A DNA stretch of 64,000 nucleotides, from assembly GCF_003576455.2 (NCBI RefSeq), contig NZ_CP032869.1, positions 5,022,001-5,086,000 of the forward strand, given 5' to 3'. Positions within the stretch are counted from its first letter, which is position 1. Each line of letters starts with the position of its first letter. Origin of the DNA: Mucilaginibacter celer. GTDB lineage: Bacteria; Bacteroidota; Bacteroidia; Sphingobacteriales; Sphingobacteriaceae. The notes below the pieces were generated by a model. That model worked only from the letters and a program-made list of their open reading frames with translations. It made no database searches and was not told the origin of the DNA. This document shows positions 36,061 to 46,446 of this stretch, in pieces. A program made the translations under genes and the position numbers.

Positions 36061-36717
36061 ATGCAGAATATAAAAAGCGAACAGATCTATCAGATGGAGA
36101 AGCAATACCGAACAAGCCTGATCAATAGTTTGATTGGCTACAGGGCTTTGAATCTTTTGGGCACAACCAGTAATGATGGTATCACCAACTTGTGTATCAT
36201 CAGTTCTGTTTTCCATTTGGGTGCCAACCCGCCGCTTATCGGAATGGTGATCCGGCCTGAACGTGAGCACAATGATACGCTGCGTAATATCAGGTCAACA
36301 GGACAATACACCCTCAATAACGTGCTGCCCGAATGGTACATGCAGGCACACCAAACCAGTGCAAGTTATCCTTCGGGCGTTTCTGAATTTGATGCCTGCC
36401 ATTTCAAAAAGCACTATGTGAATGGCTTTAAAGCGCCTTTTGTTGCAGCATCCAACATACGCATAGGGTTGGAACTGCGCGAGATGATTGATATGGAAGT
36501 TAACGGAACAACCATTGTAATTGGTGAAATAGTTCATATCCTTACAGAAAACGGATTGATCGGGCCGGATGGAACAGCTGATCACGGTAAAGCAAGAACC
36601 ATGACCGTGGCCGGTTTGGATACTTATTATCTTCCGCAACCCGTTGGGCAACTTGCCTATGCCAAGCCCGGTGTTGAACCTCATCTAATAAATACACATG
36701 TCAACTTCAATACATAA
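36061..36717 (+). CDS. Flavin reductase-like, FMN-binding split-barrel protein
   Basis: A 218-residue protein of the flavin reductase-like domain family. Visible features: LNLLGTTSNDGITNLCIISSVFHLG (trimmed motif TNLCIISSV), PPLIGMVIRPE, then RNIRSTGQYTLNNVLPEW and a conserved C-terminal half. It probably binds FMN and gives reduced flavin to a partner or reduces a substrate itself. In this operon it sits between the SDR and an FAD oxidoreductase. Confidence 0.88.
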   Translation: MQNIKSEQIYQMEKQYRTSLINSLIGYRALNLLGTTSNDGITNLCIISSVFHLGANPPLIGMVIRPEREHNDTLRNIRSTGQYTLNNVLPEWYMQAHQTSASYPSGVSEFDACHFKKHYVNGFKAPFVAASNIRIGLELREMIDMEVNGTTIVIGEIVHILTENGLIGPDGTADHGKARTMTVAGLDTYYLPQPVGQLAYAKPGVEPHLINTHVNFNT

Positions 36718-36720
36718 GCG

Positions 36721-37968
36721 ATGAAAAAAGACGCGGAAGTGATTATTATAGGTGCGGGAATAGCCGGCTTAACAGCTGCCAAAATATTAAAAGCTGCCGG
36801 AAAATCCGTTTTGGTTTTGGAGGCCTCCGATGGAGTGGGTGGCAGAGTACGAACAGATGAGATAGATGGCTACCTGCTCGACCGGGGTTTCCAGGTTTTT
36901 CTGACAGCTTATCCCGAAGCCAAAAAACTATTAGATTACAAGGCGCTGGAATTATGCAAATTTGATCCCGGCGCGATTATTTTGAAGAGGGAGGGCATCA
37001 CTACTTTGGGAGATCCGGCCAGGCAACCAGGGTCGATAGTGAGTACTTTGCTGTCTTCAGCGGCGACATTTACCGATAAATTACGCATGCTCCGGTTAAA
37101 GCTAAAATTGGCTGGTAAAAGTATCGACCAGATATTTTCAGAACCGGAGATCACCACTACAGAATACCTGAAAAAAGAAGGTTTTAGCGGAACGATCATG
37201 AACCAGTTTTTCCGGCCCTTTATGACAGGGATCTTTCTCGAAGACAGGCTAAGTACCTCCAGCAGAATGTTTGAGTTTGTTTTTAAAATGTTTAGCGAGG
37301 GCAATGCTGCTGTCCCAGCCAAAGGAATGGGCATGATACCTAAACAACTTGCCGAATGCCTTTCTTCACAGGAACTGCTGTTTCATCAAAATGTATCAGC
37401 AGTTAATGGCGGCTCGGTAACAACAACAGATGGGGTTGTATATCAGGCTAACTATGTTTTGATCGCTACCGATCCTTTACGTTCCCCCATACGTAATAGA
37501 AATTCGAACATTGAACGCCATTCTGTGAGCAATATGTATTTCACCGCTAAAAAAAGGCCGTTTGAAAAGCCTCTTATAGCTTTAAATACGTTACCGGGAA
37601 AAATCGTAAATAACATAGCGGTAATGGATCGCATTTCCACCCGGTATTCTGAAAACGGTGATACTTTAATTTCACTGTCGCTGATCGGGGATCATTCTAA
37701 AGCCAACCAAAACGAACTCCAGGAAAATGTGGTTAACGAATTGAAATTCTGGTATCCCGAAGCCGTCAGCTGGAAGCATTTAAAAACCTACCATATTGAT
37801 TATGCGCTGCCCAATGACGACCACGTAACTAATGACCCTGATTATACAACCATGTTGGTAAATGCCCAATGCTTCACTTGTGGGGATTATTTGATGAATG
37901 GCTCGATTAATGCGGCTATGAAAAGTGGCAGGCTGGCTGCAGAGGCCATGATAAATACCATGTTTTAA
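36721..37968 (+). CDS. FAD-dependent amine-oxidase-like oxidoreductase
   Basis: A 415-residue flavoprotein with an N-terminal GAGIAGL motif (11-17), EASDGVGGRVRT that follows the second strand, and a C-terminal FTCGDYLMNGSINAAMKSGR that contacts FAD. It belongs to the broad amine oxidase/phytoene-desaturase fold but is not CrtI-like in its C-terminus. It may act on a fatty acid, carotenoid or other hydrophobic compound. Its stop overlaps the start of the DUF2236 gene by one base. Confidence 0.85.
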   Translation: MKKDAEVIIIGAGIAGLTAAKILKAAGKSVLVLEASDGVGGRVRTDEIDGYLLDRGFQVFLTAYPEAKKLLDYKALELCKFDPGAIILKREGITTLGDPARQPGSIVSTLLSSAATFTDKLRMLRLKLKLAGKSIDQIFSEPEITTTEYLKKEGFSGTIMNQFFRPFMTGIFLEDRLSTSSRMFEFVFKMFSEGNAAVPAKGMGMIPKQLAECLSSQELLFHQNVSAVNGGSVTTTDGVVYQANYVLIATDPLRSPIRNRNSNIERHSVSNMYFTAKKRPFEKPLIALNTLPGKIVNNIAVMDRISTRYSENGDTLISLSLIGDHSKANQNELQENVVNELKFWYPEAVSWKHLKTYHIDYALPNDDHVTNDPDYTTMLVNAQCFTCGDYLMNGSINAAMKSGRLAAEAMINTMF

Positions 37969-39035
37969 TGATCAATCATAATTTATATAGCACTGAACTT
38001 TTAGACCGTAAACGGCTGTTGGGCGACGCGCAGGCAGATGAGTTTATACGTTATGTTTTTAGCGATCCGGCAAAGAAAAAGCAATTACAGGACTGGATGA
38101 GTGGCGCTTCCGGTACTTTACATTTGAATTTATTACAAGATGCCTTTCCGGGTTTTGCCTTTATTGATAAAGCTACAGAACTACCTACATGGGCACAGCC
38201 ACGGCTCATGAAAACCGGCGCTGTTTTCTTTGCCCGGCACTCTGAGATCATTATGAGTTTACTCGGGTTGCTATCATTGCCCTATTGTTATAATGCAGCC
38301 AATGGCGCAATGGTGCTATACTTGTCAGAGCTGATCCGCAAGCAAACAACCAAAAGGCTTTTTGATACCGCTGTTTTTGTTTGGGAAGTAATGGGGCCGG
38401 ATGCTTTCAGTAAAGACGGAAGTGCTTTTGAAGAAATTTTAAAAGTGCGGATCATGCATGCGGCCGTTCGTTACTACACGCTGCAAAGCGGCAAATGGAA
38501 CGATAGCTGGGGATTGCCCATCAACCAGGAAGACATGGCCGGAACAAACCTGTCATTTTCGCTGATCGTAATTCGCGGGTTACGAATGCTCGGTTACAGC
38601 GTAAGCCAGGAAGATCAGGCAGCGTTTATGCATATCTGGGCGGTAGTAGGTTACTTATCGGGCTTAGATGAAGATCTGATCCCCGAAAATTCAAAAATGG
38701 CGCAGCAACTTGATAACGCTATTAAACGAAGGCAATTCGCTGTTTCTGCGCATGGGCAGGAATTAACCGGATCGTTAACTGCTCATATCCTTTCGGTGAA
38801 TAAAAGCAAGGCGACGGCTAACGATATCCTTGGCTTAATGCGTTACCTGCTTGGAAAAGAAATGGCGGATATGCTGGCTATCAATGCGCCTGAACTGCCC
38901 GCTTATAAATTGACGCTGATCAAAACGCTGAACCTGTTGAGAAGCTTTAAGCCGCAGGGAGACGCTAAGCAAAATTACCGGGCGGCTTACGCTGCATTCA
39001 AAACTCAAAACCCGGAACTCGCTAAAAGAAACTAA
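37968..39035 (+). CDS. DUF2236 (MpaB/Lcp-like oxygenase) protein
   Basis: A 355-residue alpha-helical protein of DUF2236, the family of the rubber oxygenase Lcp and the fungal MpaB, which are heme b dependent or membrane oxygenases. The core signature is VRIMHAAVR (160-168) with H164 as the probable heme ligand and R161/R168 nearby, followed by LPINQEDMAGTN (183-194). No leader peptide is visible, so it is cytoplasmic or membrane-associated. In this context an isoprenoid such as a carotenoid is a plausible substrate, but that is inference. Confidence 0.85.
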   Translation: MINHNLYSTELLDRKRLLGDAQADEFIRYVFSDPAKKKQLQDWMSGASGTLHLNLLQDAFPGFAFIDKATELPTWAQPRLMKTGAVFFARHSEIIMSLLGLLSLPYCYNAANGAMVLYLSELIRKQTTKRLFDTAVFVWEVMGPDAFSKDGSAFEEILKVRIMHAAVRYYTLQSGKWNDSWGLPINQEDMAGTNLSFSLIVIRGLRMLGYSVSQEDQAAFMHIWAVVGYLSGLDEDLIPENSKMAQQLDNAIKRRQFAVSAHGQELTGSLTAHILSVNKSKATANDILGLMRYLLGKEMADMLAINAPELPAYKLTLIKTLNLLRSFKPQGDAKQNYRAAYAAFKTQNPELAKRN

Positions 39036-39072
39036 ATTTGAAAATTGTCTGTATGCTTAATTTTATAAAAAC

Positions 39073-39762
39073 ATGAAATCATACCAACTTATTCACCAAC
39101 TGATCGATCTTGTAGCCGAACTGGAAAAAGAAAACCAGGGACGGGAAGCGTCTTTGCAGGATTTTACAGGTTTTTTGCTGAATAAAGTTGGTGACCCTGC
39201 AGGTAATAATCATAGTAATGAAGTTAGGTTCGGCGCTAATGACAGCGCCGCTTTGGATATTGCCTATCAGCTGGATAATAATATCGGCCGCTTGTTTGTT
39301 TTTATGAGCCGCTATGCGAAATCGTATATAAAAAAAGCGCTGGAAGGCACGCCCCTGCAAACCGCCGAGGATTTTACCGCCCTGGCGATCCTTTTAACGC
39401 ATACCCACTTGTCAAAAAGTGAACTGATCAGCTATAATCTACAGGAAAAAACATCGGGTATGGAGGTGCTCAGACGTTTGATCGCCCACGGTTTGGTAAG
39501 ACAATGGGACGGTGAAAAGGATAAAAGAAGTAAACATATTGCCATTACGGATAAGGGAAAAATATTATTATTTCAGGTATTCGAACATACCAGCTATGTG
39601 GGTACGATCATCACCGGAAGACTGACGATTGCTGAGAAATTCACGTTACAATATCTTTTACAAAAACTGGAAAAATTTCATTTGGGGCATTACGAAAAGA
39701 AGAGCATTATTAACAAGGAAGACCTTAAAAAAATAGCAGTAGAAATTGCTTCGGAACAATGA
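39073..39762 (+). CDS. MarR-family transcriptional regulator
   Basis: A 229-residue winged-helix protein, longer than usual MarR (about 145) through an N-terminal 60-residue extension (HQLIDLVAELEKENQGREAS). The wing reads LIAHGLVRQWDGEKDKRSKHIAITDKG. It ends the operon 37 bases after the DUF2236 gene and may control it. No LitR/CarH-type B12 regulator is present. The 282 bases after it, up to the IS, contain no gene. Confidence 0.85.
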   Translation: MKSYQLIHQLIDLVAELEKENQGREASLQDFTGFLLNKVGDPAGNNHSNEVRFGANDSAALDIAYQLDNNIGRLFVFMSRYAKSYIKKALEGTPLQTAEDFTALAILLTHTHLSKSELISYNLQEKTSGMEVLRRLIAHGLVRQWDGEKDKRSKHIAITDKGKILLFQVFEHTSYVGTIITGRLTIAEKFTLQYLLQKLEKFHLGHYEKKSIINKEDLKKIAVEIASEQ

Positions 39763-40152
39763 GGAAACTTCAAAAGAGCAGGGAAAAGTATGGTCAATGG
39801 CTCCTTATTCGCCAATGCCGGCTTCCCTAACCTAGATTAAATCAAACATCTTTAATAAGCTTGATTTCAATGTATTTATGCATTATCAAATAATGTATTT
39901 GCTATCTTTCCGGTTAGATTTGCGTCCCCATTGAATTTTCGGGAAAGCTTGATCATGCTACTCCGTGCGATTTGGAGCACCGGGTTCTGTAAGCAATTAA
40001 GAAAATTGAAATTAGTAATTAATAAATTACTATGGTCATACTGTTGTATAATACGGAGAAGTTGACCAGGTGATTCCGTGGCAAATTGACCACCTAAAGT
40101 GCTGGCGAACGAGCGCAGCGAACGCTGTAGAAGCGTTGTCAAAAGTAGTTAT

Positions 40153-40914
40153 TTAAAGTGTGTTTTGCAGATAGCTTTTTTCGGGCTCTGCCGGCCTTCT
40201 TTTTCTCATCGACTCTCCCTTAAGTTCCATCCGGTGCGCATCATGCACGATACGGTCAAGGATAGCATCAGCGATCGTCTTTTCACCAATGACCTCATAC
40301 CATTTACTGACCGGCAGTTGAGAGGTAATGATCAATGACGTTTTACCGTGCCTGTCCTCAATGATCTCCATCAGTGCAGCCCTGCTCTGCGCATCAAAAG
40401 GCTGTATACCGAAGTCATCCAGGATCAGTAGTTGCTGGCGTTCCAGTTTGGCGACATCCTTCATATAGGAACCATCTGCCTTAGCCATCTTCAGCTTAGC
40501 AAAGAGCTTGGGTGTGCTGGCATAGAACACGCGGTAACCCAGTATGCAGGCTTGGTGTCCGATAGCAGAAGCGATATAGCTTTTGCCGATACCGGTGCTG
40601 CCTGTGATCAACAGGTTCTCATTCCGGTCAATAAAGTGGCAGTCTGCCAGGCGCATTACCTGATTGCGGTCGATACTACGGTCGGCATGGTAGTGGATGT
40701 TCTCTACCGAGGCCTTATAGCGGAACTTAGCATACATGATCGTACGCTCTATGCGCCTGTTCTGCCGGTCGTCCCATTCGGCCTCTACCAGGTGGGCCAG
40801 CAGTTCATCAGTAGTGTATTCAGCGGTCTGGCCCGTTTCCAGGCAGCTTTTAAAGGCATGGTACATGCCAAAGAACTTCAGCTTGCGAAGTTTGTCCAAG
40901 GTGTTCGTGTTCAT
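40153..40914 (-). CDS. istB: IS21 helper ATPase IstB, copy 2
   Basis: 253 residues, identical in protein sequence to the copy at 14487: Walker A GSTGIGKS (105-112), Walker B LLILDDFG (162-169). Partner of the transposase next to it, from which it is 20 bases away. Confidence 0.95.
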   Translation of the reverse strand: MNTNTLDKLRKLKFFGMYHAFKSCLETGQTAEYTTDELLAHLVEAEWDDRQNRRIERTIMYAKFRYKASVENIHYHADRSIDRNQVMRLADCHFIDRNENLLITGSTGIGKSYIASAIGHQACILGYRVFYASTPKLFAKLKMAKADGSYMKDVAKLERQQLLILDDFGIQPFDAQSRAALMEIIEDRHGKTSLIITSQLPVSKWYEVIGEKTIADAILDRIVHDAHRMELKGESMRKRRPAEPEKSYLQNTL

Positions 40915-40934
40915 ATCGATCTATTTATTAATGG

Positions 40935-42485
40935 TTATTTATAGTAGTTCTCTCCACGGATATTGTCATGGCTGGGCATAGGCAGTTCGTCAGCAAATAA
41001 GCTATCCTCGTAGCTGTCCATCTTGTTCTCCAGTATCTGCTGTATGGTCTTGTAGTTATAAACGCCATAACCGAGTGCACGCCTGCAAGCGCTGGCCAGC
41101 CTTTCGTTACCTGCCTTACGCGCCAGGCTGAGGATACCGATACAGGAGCGGTAAGCTTGTTCCGGGTGTTGCTTCCGGTCCAGTATCTTCAGGATGTAAA
41201 GCCTCACATCCTCATGAATGGATGCCGCCCATTCCAGGAACTTATCTGGTGTCCATTCGGTCATAAAGCGGTGTGTCGAAGCCAGGTGGTCTTTATCCGT
41301 AGTATAGCTGTAAGGGCTTTTGATACGCCTGTGCATGGCAATGCGTTCGTAGTGGTAATAGACCTCTACGTTGGTGCGGGAATACAGCAGTTTGACCTTC
41401 CTGCCGATGAAGCGGTACGGTACGCTGTAGTAGTGTTTGTCGATACCAAGACAAACATGCCCGTTCTTCATTACGGTGGCCTGGTGCTGCCGTTTGAACT
41501 CATAACGTAATGCCGGTAATGGCGAGAGAGCCTGGCGTTCTATCTCCTCGAACTGGAGCTTTCTGCTGTAATTGCGGCCTTTCAGCGGCTGGCTGTTATG
41601 TGCTTCTAAAGCGGCTTTGACCGCTGTGTTCAGTTCTGCAAGGGTATGATAGGCCTCTTTGCGAACAGGTGCGTAGATACGGCTGTAAACGATCTTAACA
41701 GCTCCTTCTACCAGTGCTTTGTCGCGAGGGCGGTACGCCCTCGCTGGTAAGATGGTCGTTCCGTAATGGTCGGCAAAGTCGGCAAAGGTCTCGTTCAGTG
41801 TTGGCTCATAGCGGTTGCTTTTGGTAACGGCAGCCTTCAGGTTGTCGGGAACGATGGCGGCAGGTACGCCGCCATAAAAGTGCAGGGCATTCTCGCAGGC
41901 TGCTATAAAGTCTTCTTTCTGCTGGCTCAGCACAGCTTCTACGTAAGTTAGCTGACTGGCACCAAGGATAGCAACGAACACCTCGGCCTCGATGACCTCA
42001 CCGGTATCCTTGTCCGTTATGCTTAGCTTTTCACCGGCAAAATCCACATACAGCTTATCACCGGCTTTATGATCCAGGTGCATCGTGGGGTTCACGCGGG
42101 CTTTCCACTGGTTGTAATAAAAGCAGAACTGGGTGTACTTGAACCCGTCAGGGAACTCTTTGATATAAGCTTCCCACAGGATGCGGCGGTTCATGCCGAC
42201 ACGCTTTAACTCTTTATCTATCTGCGGGAAACAGCGCTGCAGGGCCACCATGCGCTTGTCCGGGGGGCGTTCACTGCTTTTGCCAAAGAAGTCCTCCAGC
42301 TCTTTAACATTAAGGGTATTGATCTCTTCGAACGTAAAGCCGCTGGCATCGAACGCAACAAGGTACTTCTTTGCGGTATTGCGTGACACGCCGGACTGGG
42401 CCGCTATCGATAGCTTGCTGCGGCCCTGGCTGTACATCCTTAGGATCTGTCTTATCTTACTCATGCTTATCGTAGTGTTGGCCAT
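40935..42485 (-). CDS. istA: IS21 transposase IstA, copy 2
   Basis: 516 residues with the same HTH and D148/D214/E260 triad as copy 1. The only visible protein difference is Val60 for Asp60 (NVKELEDFF). A silent change lies near codon 149. The near identity points to a recent duplication of the IS in this genome. Confidence 0.95.
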   Translation of the reverse strand: MANTTISMSKIRQILRMYSQGRSKLSIAAQSGVSRNTAKKYLVAFDASGFTFEEINTLNVKELEDFFGKSSERPPDKRMVALQRCFPQIDKELKRVGMNRRILWEAYIKEFPDGFKYTQFCFYYNQWKARVNPTMHLDHKAGDKLYVDFAGEKLSITDKDTGEVIEAEVFVAILGASQLTYVEAVLSQQKEDFIAACENALHFYGGVPAAIVPDNLKAAVTKSNRYEPTLNETFADFADHYGTTILPARAYRPRDKALVEGAVKIVYSRIYAPVRKEAYHTLAELNTAVKAALEAHNSQPLKGRNYSRKLQFEEIERQALSPLPALRYEFKRQHQATVMKNGHVCLGIDKHYYSVPYRFIGRKVKLLYSRTNVEVYYHYERIAMHRRIKSPYSYTTDKDHLASTHRFMTEWTPDKFLEWAASIHEDVRLYILKILDRKQHPEQAYRSCIGILSLARKAGNERLASACRRALGYGVYNYKTIQQILENKMDSYEDSLFADELPMPSHDNIRGENYYK

Positions 42486-42619
42486 TAGTGAAGTTGTTAA
42501 ACCTCAAAAATAGGCCTGCTTCTACAGCATAAGTGGCTCGTTCGGGGTGGTCACTTTCCCGCGGAATCAGGTGGTCACTTTCCTCCGAAATCAGGTGGTC
42601 AATATCAGCGAATTCTCCA

Positions 42620-44140
42620 ACTTTGCACGCATTGCAGAACAAAGGGTTGGTGGCCATTAATACCAGCAATATCAGCGCGGTTCACCGGAGACGCTTAACT
42701 AAGAATGGTTTCTTGAAGGAAGTTCTTAAAGGCTGGTACATTCCTTCAAGTCCTGATGAAACGCAAGACGATAGTACTTCATGGTACGCAAACTACTGGG
42801 ATTTCTGTAGTCGATATATCACCGAAAAATACGGTGATGAATATATCGTTTCGCCTGATCTGTCTTTACAGTTCCATTCCGGTAACCAAACAGTTCCCGT
42901 TCAACTGGTTATTCGTTCCCCGGAGGCATCCAACTTTAAAACAGACCTACAGCACCATACTTCATTGTTTCACATGAGAGGCGAATTGCCGCCGGTAGAG
43001 CATCGTGAAAAGCAGAATGGAATAATGATTTATTCCCTGCCGGCAGCATTAGTTTTTTCCGGTCAATCTATATTTACTCAAAACCCGACAGACGCAAGAG
43101 CCGCATTAGCGATGATTGGCGACTCATCTGAAGTATTGTCCATCCTGCTTAAGGGAGGTCACACGACTATTGCCGGAAGACTTTGCGGCTCTTTCCGGAA
43201 TATTTGAAGGGATCGGATTGCCGATGATATCTTTAAGGCCATGAAAGCTGCGGATTACGAGGTTAGGGAAACCGACCCATTTGAGGAAAAAGTGGGTGTA
43301 AAGCTTTCCTTTAGGTAACGATCACCCTATGCCAACAGGATCAGACTTATGTGGAACACCATGCGTAGCACTATAATAGAGTTGTTCCCGAAATCGCCTG
43401 GAATACCCAGCGATAAAGCAGCTTATCTCCAGGCAGTCGAGGACGTATATGTTACCGACGCCTACCATTCTTTATCTATTGAGCGATACAGGGTAACGCC
43501 GAAACTGATAGAAAGGGTCAGAAGCGGGCAATGGAACAGTGAGGCGAATAAAGAAGATCGTCACCAAAAGGATGCCATGGCTGCAAGGGGTTACTGGCAG
43601 GCGTTCCAGGTCGTTAAAGAAAGCATTCATAAAATATTGGATGGTGCAAATGTCGGCACCGTCGCTGACGAAGACCACCGGGATTGGTACCGCGAACTGT
43701 TTGCCCCAAGCGTAGCGGCAGGCATCTTAAACGCAGGTGACCTGGCAGGTTACCGAACGCATCAGGTATATATCGGCGGCTCCAAACATGTGCCTTTAAA
43801 TGTGCCCGCATTACGCGATGCCATGCCCTTACTGTTTGAACTTTTAGCAAATGAACCTGAAACGTCCGTTAGAGCGGTATTGGGTCATTTTATCTTTGTA
43901 AATATCCATCCGTATATGGACGGAAATGGCAGGATGGGAAGGTTAATGATGAACGTGATGCTGGCCTCAGGCGGTTATCCCTGGACTGTTATTCCGGTAG
44001 AAAAACGGGCGGCATATATGAGTGCGTTGGAAGCCGCAAGCGTTTCCGGGAACATCACACCGTTTGCTAAATTTATTGCCGAACTGGTACAATTAGGTAT
44101 GGACGGCAAGCCTGCTGCAACTCTGGAAAATGCGAAATAA
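42620..44140 (+). pseudogene. Fic-family AMP-transferase, 5' cut by IS21 and two nonsense codons
   Basis: One reading frame runs from the IS edge to 44140 and covers a whole Fic protein of about 500 residues: an N-terminal winged-helix-like region (LHALQNKGLVAINTSNIS, GFLKEVLKGWYIPS), a middle part, the inhibitory-helix motif HSLSIERYRV and the Fic motif HPYMDGNGRMGR (43907-43942). The frame is interrupted by TGA at 43205 (expected GGA, Gly) and TAA at 43316 (expected GAA, Glu), with homologous sequence continuing in frame across both. The start codon was lost to the IS. The Fic core itself could still be made from an internal start at 43349. Confidence 0.82.
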
Positions 44141-44201
44141 ACGGAGCCGTTTGCAGTCTATTAAATTAAATCACCACCAATAAATATAAACTGGTTGATC
44201 A

Positions 44202-46446
44202 TCACACTGCAACCGCATTCGCATCGATATAGCGTTCCGGGTCTGCCATATCCTGATTCCGGAAAGTAATGGTGATTTTAGTCCCAAATTCAGCTTCACA
44301 ACTGAAGTCCGCTTGGATATCTTCACTTAAACCTTTAATGAGTTTCAATCCCAGGGAATCTGTTGCCTTTTTGCATTGATCATGCGGCATGCCGATTCCG
44401 TTGTCAATAATTTCCAGTTTAATCAAGCCTTTTTCTTCAACCATTAAAATGAATACATTTCCTTTTTTTTCGCCTGGAAAGGCGTATTTGATGGAATTGG
44501 TAACCGCTTCATTCAAGATCAAACCTAATGGAATAGCCTGCGACAAACCGAGCTCAATTTTTTCCACGTGGATATTAAATTGGATTTTTCCGCTGGTCTC
44601 AAAACTATCCTGGAGCGATTGGGTCAACTCTGGAATATAAGATGCCATATCAATGGTTTTGATGTCTTCAGATTGATAAAGTTTCTGATGAATCAATGAC
44701 ATCGCAAAGATCCGGTGCTGGCTGCTTTCTATTGCTTTTAAAGCATCATTTTCCAAATATCTCGCCTGTGATTCCAACAGGCAGATGACCGTGTGCAGGT
44801 TGTTTTTTACGCGGTGATGCACTTCTTTAAGCAGCCATTCCTTACCAGTAAGTAGTTGCTGAAGCAATTCATTTTTGTGTGTGATGATCGCGTTTGCTGC
44901 CCGTTTTTGTTTATATATCCGAAAATGAGTGCGCTCACAACAAGCATTACCAATACGCCTCCAAATGTGACAGCCTGAATGAGATTAGCATGTTGTAGCT
45001 TGGATTGCTGCAACAGTCCTTTTTGCTCGAGAATTTTTATTTGTTGGTCCTTCTTTTCCGTTTCGTATTGCACCTGTTGCTTCTGAAATTCGATGGCCTT
45101 TGTCTCGTTAAATATCGAATCTTGTGTGATATTATATTTCAAAAGATGTAAGACCGCCGACTTATAGTTACCCTGCGCTGTATCAAGCCTGAACTTCAAG
45201 GCGATCAGCGATGACCGGTCGTAAGTTGTACCACTTTTGTTAACTAACGCTTCGCACTTCTTTAAATACGCAGCCGCTAGCTGATATGATTTCGCCATCA
45301 GGTAAAATTTTGATACGATGGTGTAATCATTAATCAATTTGGCATTGTTAAGTGAAGCATTATTAGTTTCATCGATTTGTTGTAAAAGCTCGGTATAAGT
45401 CTTACCTGTTTTTACATCGTTTAGTGAGGTATAAATCTTGACAAACGATGAGGTCGCCAGGCGTGAAAGATCTATATTATCATTCGTTATCGGAAATTTT
45501 TTCAATATCCGATCCAATAGTTTTTTGGCGGGTAACGGTGAATTTAAAGCGATGTCGCTATTGATGATATTAAATGCTAAAAAATAAATGGTATTGACGT
45601 CTTTATAATATTCTGCCGTTTTAAGTGCCTGGGTAAAATAAATTACAGCGTTCTTGTGATCCTTCTTCTTGCCATACAATAACCCGATGTGATTATTTAT
45701 GGCACATAACTCCATAGTGGTGTCCTTTTGCTGTTCGGCAACTTTTAAGGCAAGTAGCGCATATGGCAGTGCTTTTTGAATGTTAAGGTCATACATATAG
45801 GCCACAGCCATCAAATCATAAACTTCTTGCACCGCACTATAATGTATTGATTTATATAATGCAAGGGATTTTTCCAGGTTATCAATCGTTCCTTGAACGG
45901 TATTGGAATACTCGCCCAACCGTTTGTAACCATAGCCCTGTCGTTCAACATTGTTAATTTGCTTGTACGCTGCTATTCCCTTTTCATACAACTCAATCAC
46001 TTTACTGCTTCCCGAATCATCAAAAGGGTTATAATATGTCGCTCGCTGGTAGTAAGCCTGTCCCAAATGATTATAATTTTTTGCATCGTTCAAAATTTGA
46101 ATTGCTTTATCATTTAAAACCTTCGCGATATCGTCATGTTTGCTCTCCCTGGCCAGGTACGATTCTACCAGCGCGGTATAGCCATAGGCTGTGACCGACT
46201 TAATTTTGGAATTCATGGCTTTTGCCTGATCGATAAAAAGCTTGGCACTGTCGAGATCCGTTTTCAATTTGCCATTCTTGAAAATATTGAATTCTGCGAG
46301 TGTTAGCAAAGCATGAATATGAGTGGTATCCGTCCCCTTCTGACGAATAATATCTAGCAGCTGGTCTGCTTGTTGTCTGGTGATATCTGACTGTAACACG
46401 AAAAAGTTTTACAAAACAGAATGAAAATGAGTAAAAGTTTTTTCAT
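44202..46446 (-). pseudogene. TPR-containing sensor histidine kinase (paralog 1), two frameshifts
   Basis: Three pieces make one kinase. A signal peptide frame starts at ATG 46446 (KKLLLIFILFCKTFSC) and loses frame near 46385. A 530-codon frame (46399-44807) holds TPR helices and a membrane helix (VTFGGVLVMLVVSALIFGY). It must shift by -1 near 44925 (in a TATATA stretch) to reach the frame 44202-44867 with the HisKA_2 motif KEVHHRVKNNLHTVICLLESQ and the ATPase boxes NEAVTNSIKYAF and DNGIGMP. Paralogs lie at 49457 and 52702. As a split gene it is probably inactive unless frame is restored. Confidence 0.78.

Larger units (their letters stand above)
40045..42619 (-). mobile_element. IS21-family insertion sequence, copy 2
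   Basis: 2,575 bp, same orientation and nearly the same sequence as copy 1. The flanks are CATACTGT on the left and ACTTTGCA on the right, so no target duplication is visible; the flanks also do not match those of copy 1 in a crosswise way. The right edge cuts the first codons of the Fic gene. With copy 1 it brackets 23.1 kb that include the export and carotenoid clusters. Confidence 0.9.

Noticed and set aside
14392..42669. Plus-strand frames opposite istA/istB (for example 14766-15278, 40432-40944)
   Set aside because: They are antisense shadows of transposase genes and appear identically in both IS copies.
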